From: an uncultured Actinomycetes bacterium
GTDB taxonomy: Bacteria; Actinomycetota; Actinomycetes; S36-B12
Reading direction: 5' to 3'
NCBI GenBank assembly: GCA_913061025.1
Contig: CAJXUJ010000053.1
Span: 1-7,797, forward strand
Length of the DNA: 7,797 nucleotides
In this document: positions 5,769 through 7,797 of the stretch, piece after piece
How the letters are laid out: each line of letters begins with the position of its first letter
Numbering within the stretch: the stretch's first letter is position 1
Position numbers and translations under genes: made by a program
The notes under the pieces: model-generated
Told to the model about the DNA's origin: nothing
Databases searched by the model: none
Seen by the model: the letters and a program-made list of their open reading frames with translations, nothing else

Positions 5769-6164
5769 CTACGCAGGCTCGTCGAGATGGAGCGTGCGTG
5801 GCGCCCGGGCATGCTCGGCGAGCATCATCACCGAATCGCGGATTCCTGCGACGAGTTGATCGGCCTGGAGACTTGACCGCAGTGACAGCAGGGCGAACTC
5901 GCACGCTCGGTCATCAAGAGTGCGACGCACTCGAGCACCCGTGACGATGTCCATGGTCCGGAGCTTTGGATCAATCGCCAGCAGGACCCCGGAGTCCGGA
6001 TCGTGCAGGCCCGCGTGCATGGCAATCGCCGACTCGCGTCCGTTCTCGAGATCTCCCACGAAGACCGCAAATTCGTAGCCGCATATGTCGCGGGCTACCC
6101 CGACTACCTTCTCGATATCCGCGCGTGACGAGGCGTTCAACACCATGACCTCACCAGTTTCCAT
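5769..6164 (-). CDS. DUF5130 family protein (131 residues, TPM-like)
   Basis: This is a conserved actinobacterial protein of unknown function. The sequence shows the pattern I associate with DUF5130: a start METGEV, a helix SSRADIEKVVGVARDICG, a strand FAVFVGDLENGR (32-43), MHAGLHDPDSGVLLAIDP (49-66), IVTGARVRRTLDDRACEFAL (73-92) and a closing MLAEHARAPRTLHLDEP. The layout, with IDP, TG and LDDRAC motifs, is reminiscent of TPM-type domains; that fold is my inference. There is no membrane segment or signal peptide. ATG at 6164 was chosen because GGAGG lies five bases upstream; a GTG two codons earlier would overlap that site. The first 14 bases overlap the end of the small membrane protein, implying coupling. 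Mycobacteria, as I recall, have a similar gene (Rv2468c) convergent with pepN, as here. Its stop codon is three bases from the pepN stop. Confidence 0.85.
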   Translation of the reverse strand: METGEVMVLNASSRADIEKVVGVARDICGYEFAVFVGDLENGRESAIAMHAGLHDPDSGVLLAIDPKLRTMDIVTGARVRRTLDDRACEFALLSLRSSLQADQLVAGIRDSVMMLAEHARAPRTLHLDEPA

Positions 6165-6378
6165 GAGCACCTCCGGTCATGCTCGCACGTGCCGTGGTCG
6201 GCAGGGCTGCCGGATTAGGGGTTGCGGGAGCGCTGGTAATCAGCGCCGAACCCGGGGTGATGTCCTCCGCGGTCTCCGAGCCGTACTTGCCGCGCGGAAC
6301 CATCACGAAGATCGCGATGATCGCGGCGAGGCCTACGGGAATGCCGACGAAGAGTCCGAGGGCGACGAGGGGATCCAT
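6151..6378 (-). CDS. Small single-helix membrane protein between malQ and the DUF5130 gene
   Basis: The 75-residue product has one clear membrane helix at residues 4-27 (PLVALGLFVGIPVGLAAIIA and on), followed by PRGKYG. The positive charge after the helix predicts an outside N-terminus and a cytosolic tail. The tail (about 31-75) is rich in Ala, Pro, Thr and Ser and looks disordered. ATG at 6378 is preferred because the helix begins right after it; a longer frame reaching back to 6477 only overlaps malQ. The gene starts 10 bases after the malQ stop and overlaps the DUF5130 gene by 14 bases, so all three are probably one transcript. A GGGAG two bases from the ATG is a close, weak ribosome binding site that falls in a hairpin arm. 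I do not recognise a named family. Small membrane proteins of this look occur beside DUF5130 genes in actinobacteria, as I recall, but no function is known to me. Confidence 0.75.
   Translation of the reverse strand: MDPLVALGLFVGIPVGLAAIIAIFVMVPRGKYGSETAEDITPGSALITSAPATPNPAALPTTARASMTGGAHGNW
6170..6174 (-). promoter_or_regulatory. Ribosome binding site of the DUF5130 gene
   Basis: On the minus strand GGAGG lies five bases before the ATG at 6162-6164. It sits inside the last codons of the small membrane protein gene and decides the DUF5130 start in favour of the ATG over the upstream GTG. Confidence 0.75.
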
Positions 6379-6382
6379 GACT

Positions 6383-6399
6383 CCCAGCCTATTGCTGGG
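6383..6399 (-). promoter_or_regulatory. Hairpin enclosing the malQ stop codon and masking the next ribosome binding site
   Basis: On the minus strand CCCAGC, loop AATAG, GCTGGG form a perfect six-pair stem. The loop holds the malQ TAG stop (6389-6391). The 3' arm runs straight into AG-TC-ATG, so GGGAG, the only ribosome binding site near the small membrane protein start, is partly paired. A ribosome finishing malQ would melt the stem and expose the site, giving translational coupling. The base pairing is seen directly; the mechanism is inferred. Confidence 0.5.
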
Positions 6400-7797
6400 T
6401 TGCGTCGATGATGCGTCGGGCAAGGTCCCCGGGTGAACGCAGAAAGTCATCGAGCAGCACGGGCGTCCCGTCGGCACGCGCTATGGGCATGCACCAGTTC
6501 GGATACTCGCGGTCGGTCCCCGGTTGGTTTTGCGCACGCTCATCACCCACCAGGTCGGGGGCCGCAACACCCACGAGCATGCACGCCGATCCGCTGACCG
6601 CTCGATGCATCGCGACCACCATCTCCGCACGACCCTCGGCGGTATCGAGGTTGGCTTCATACGAAAGCAATTCGCGATCACGAAGCAGCTGAGCCCATTC
6701 CGACCGCTCGCTCTCAGCCGCGTCGTACTCCTCCTTCGCGGAGCCGGCTAACAAACCGAGTTCATCGCGCAAGCGCACATGCTCACCGCGCAAGTAACCC
6801 GCGGTGGGTGGAAGATCGTGAACGGTCACGCTCGCGAGGGCACGACGACGCCAGTGCTCGGGCGGTACGGCCGCGCTGAAACGTTCGAACCACGAAATCA
6901 CCGTGCCCAAGATTCCGCGCCGCGCAAGTTCTTCTTGCACCCACGGTTCCACGGTTCCGAGGTCCTCACCGATGACGATCGCACCAGCCCGATGAGCCTC
7001 AAGACAGGTGATCGCGAGCATCGCATCGTGGTCGAAGCCGACGTACGTACCTTGCGTGGCTGCCATTCCCTCGGGAATCCACCACATCCGGAACAGTCCC
7101 AGGATGTGATCGATGCGCACCCCACCTGCTCCGTGCAGCGCAGCGCGGAGCACATCGCGGAATGGCGCAAAGGCAGCGTCCGCCAAGGCATCGGGACGCC
7201 AGGGGGGCTGATCCCAGTTCTGACCCTGCTGGTTGTACATATCCGGTGGCGCGCCAACCCCCACACCGTTCGCCATTACCTTGGCCAGCGCCCATGCATC
7301 CGCGCCGCCCGGATGCACACCCACCGCGAGGTCGGTGATGACTCCGATCGCCATTCCCGCGGCGCGGATTTCCCGCTGCGCGGAAACGAGCTGCTCGGCC
7401 ACCACCCACTGGAGCCAACAGTGAAAGTCAACGGATGTGGCATGAGCCTGTACAAACTCGCTCACTTCCGAACTAGAGGCGTCACGAAACTCCAGGGGCC
7501 AATGCCGGTAGTCGGTTCCGTATTCCTCGGCCAACACACACCACGTCGCAAACGTCCGCACCTCCAGATCCATCGCGAATTCCTCGTAGGAGCGTTGCCG
7601 CTCCGACGAGCGAGGAACCTTGAAAATCAACTCGAGAGCCTCACGCATGGATTTCCATGAACGCTCTCGATCCACGCGCGCATCGGCGGAATCGAAAGGC
7701 GGCCAACTCTTCTGACGCAACTCCTCGACCCGCGCCCGCTGGTCTTCGGACAAGGAGGCAACCTCGTCGATGTCCTCTATGCGGATCATCAGCGGGG
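6389..7797 (-). CDS. malQ: 4-alpha-glucanotransferase (amylomaltase, GH77), partial (N-terminus off the right edge)
   Basis: This enzyme transfers alpha-1,4-glucan segments between maltodextrins in glycogen and maltose metabolism, in the cytosol. The window holds the C-terminal 468 residues; mycobacterial MalQ is about 720, so roughly the first third is missing. The reading frame stays open past an ATG at 7789 to the edge, and the PLMIRIEDI stretch matches an internal part of the family, so that ATG is not the start. All three GH77 catalytic residues are visible: the Asp nucleophile in VRIDHILGLFRMWWIPEG (codon 7109-7111), the Glu acid/base in VIGEDLGTV (codon 6965-6967) and the second Asp in VTVHDLPPTAGY (codon 6815-6817). 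The segment DLAVGVHPGGADAWALA and the C-terminal EYPNWCMPI also fit. The frame is intact up to the TAG stop. It appears to head the operon with the small membrane protein and DUF5130 gene. Confidence 0.95.
   Translation of the reverse strand, partial: PLMIRIEDIDEVASLSEDQRARVEELRQKSWPPFDSADARVDRERSWKSMREALELIFKVPRSSERQRSYEEFAMDLEVRTFATWCVLAEEYGTDYRHWPLEFRDASSSEVSEFVQAHATSVDFHCWLQWVVAEQLVSAQREIRAAGMAIGVITDLAVGVHPGGADAWALAKVMANGVGVGAPPDMYNQQGQNWDQPPWRPDALADAAFAPFRDVLRAALHGAGGVRIDHILGLFRMWWIPEGMAATQGTYVGFDHDAMLAITCLEAHRAGAIVIGEDLGTVEPWVQEELARRGILGTVISWFERFSAAVPPEHWRRRALASVTVHDLPPTAGYLRGEHVRLRDELGLLAGSAKEEYDAAESERSEWAQLLRDRELLSYEANLDTAEGRAEMVVAMHRAVSGSACMLVGVAAPDLVGDERAQNQPGTDREYPNWCMPIARADGTPVLLDDFLRSPGDLARRIIDATQQ

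Noticed and set aside
6379..6477. 33-residue N-terminal extension of the small membrane protein
   Set aside because: It overlaps the malQ end in another frame and has no hydrophobic or conserved content; the ATG at 6378 leads directly into the helix.
6779..7660. Plus-strand open frame of 293 codons opposite malQ
   Set aside because: It is the longest antisense frame, but malQ has all three catalytic residues on the other strand, and this frame's translation has no domain pattern or start signal.
7787..7789. ATG as the true start of the glucanotransferase
   Set aside because: The frame continues to the window edge, and the following residues match the middle of GH77 proteins, not the beginning.
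1..7797. Search for a mobile element, CRISPR array, toxin-antitoxin pair, prophage, tRNA or a hidden defence system
   Set aside because: No transposase-like frame, direct-repeat array, tRNA-like cloverleaf or defence-type domain was seen; nearly all bases are accounted for by housekeeping-type genes.

Overview
This is a stretch of ordinary-looking bacterial chromosome, almost fully coding. By eye its G+C content is around 60%. The gene families and their order point to an actinobacterium (Actinomycetota). The proteins closely resemble a run of Mycobacterium tuberculosis neighbours as I remember them: Rv2464c (Nei1), Rv2466c (mycothiol-linked DsbA-like oxidoreductase), Rv2467 (PepN) and Rv2468c (DUF5130-like). 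The strands also match: PepN is divergent from the oxidoreductase and convergent with the DUF5130 gene. The genus cannot be named from the sequence; an uncultured or environmental actinobacterium is plausible.

Layout, left to right. (1) 1-350, minus: a small two-helix membrane protein with the start of a SHOCT module, cut by the left edge, with a good ribosome binding site and a candidate promoter in the 70-bp gap. (2) 421-621, plus: a probable 66-residue orphan protein with a weak start (TTG or GTG). (3) 628-3118, minus: a tight three-gene operon read right to left, oxidoreductase (CPWA active site), then a PLP-dependent threonine-aldolase-type lyase, then the DNA glycosylase/AP lyase Nei. 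The genes are joined by a 15-nt gap with a stop codon inside the next ribosome binding site, and by an 8-nt overlap. (4) 3174-5765, plus: a complete M1 zinc aminopeptidase N. (5) 5769-7797, minus: a second tight group read right to left, 4-alpha-glucanotransferase MalQ (N-terminus beyond the right edge), a 75-residue single-helix membrane protein, then a DUF5130 protein. These are joined by a 10-nt gap holding a perfect hairpin and by a 14-nt overlap.

The genes appear to be housekeeping: base-excision repair and thiol redox stress defence, amino-acid and peptide breakdown, and glycogen/maltodextrin metabolism. I see no mobile element, phage gene, CRISPR array, toxin-antitoxin pair, RNA gene or defence system, and no gene-free stretch longer than 70 bases. 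The points most worth a second look are the lyase standing where mycobacteria carry rpiB, the single-cysteine CPWA active site, a hairpin that traps the malQ stop codon in its loop and a ribosome binding site in its arm, and the unstudied small proteins coupled to malQ.
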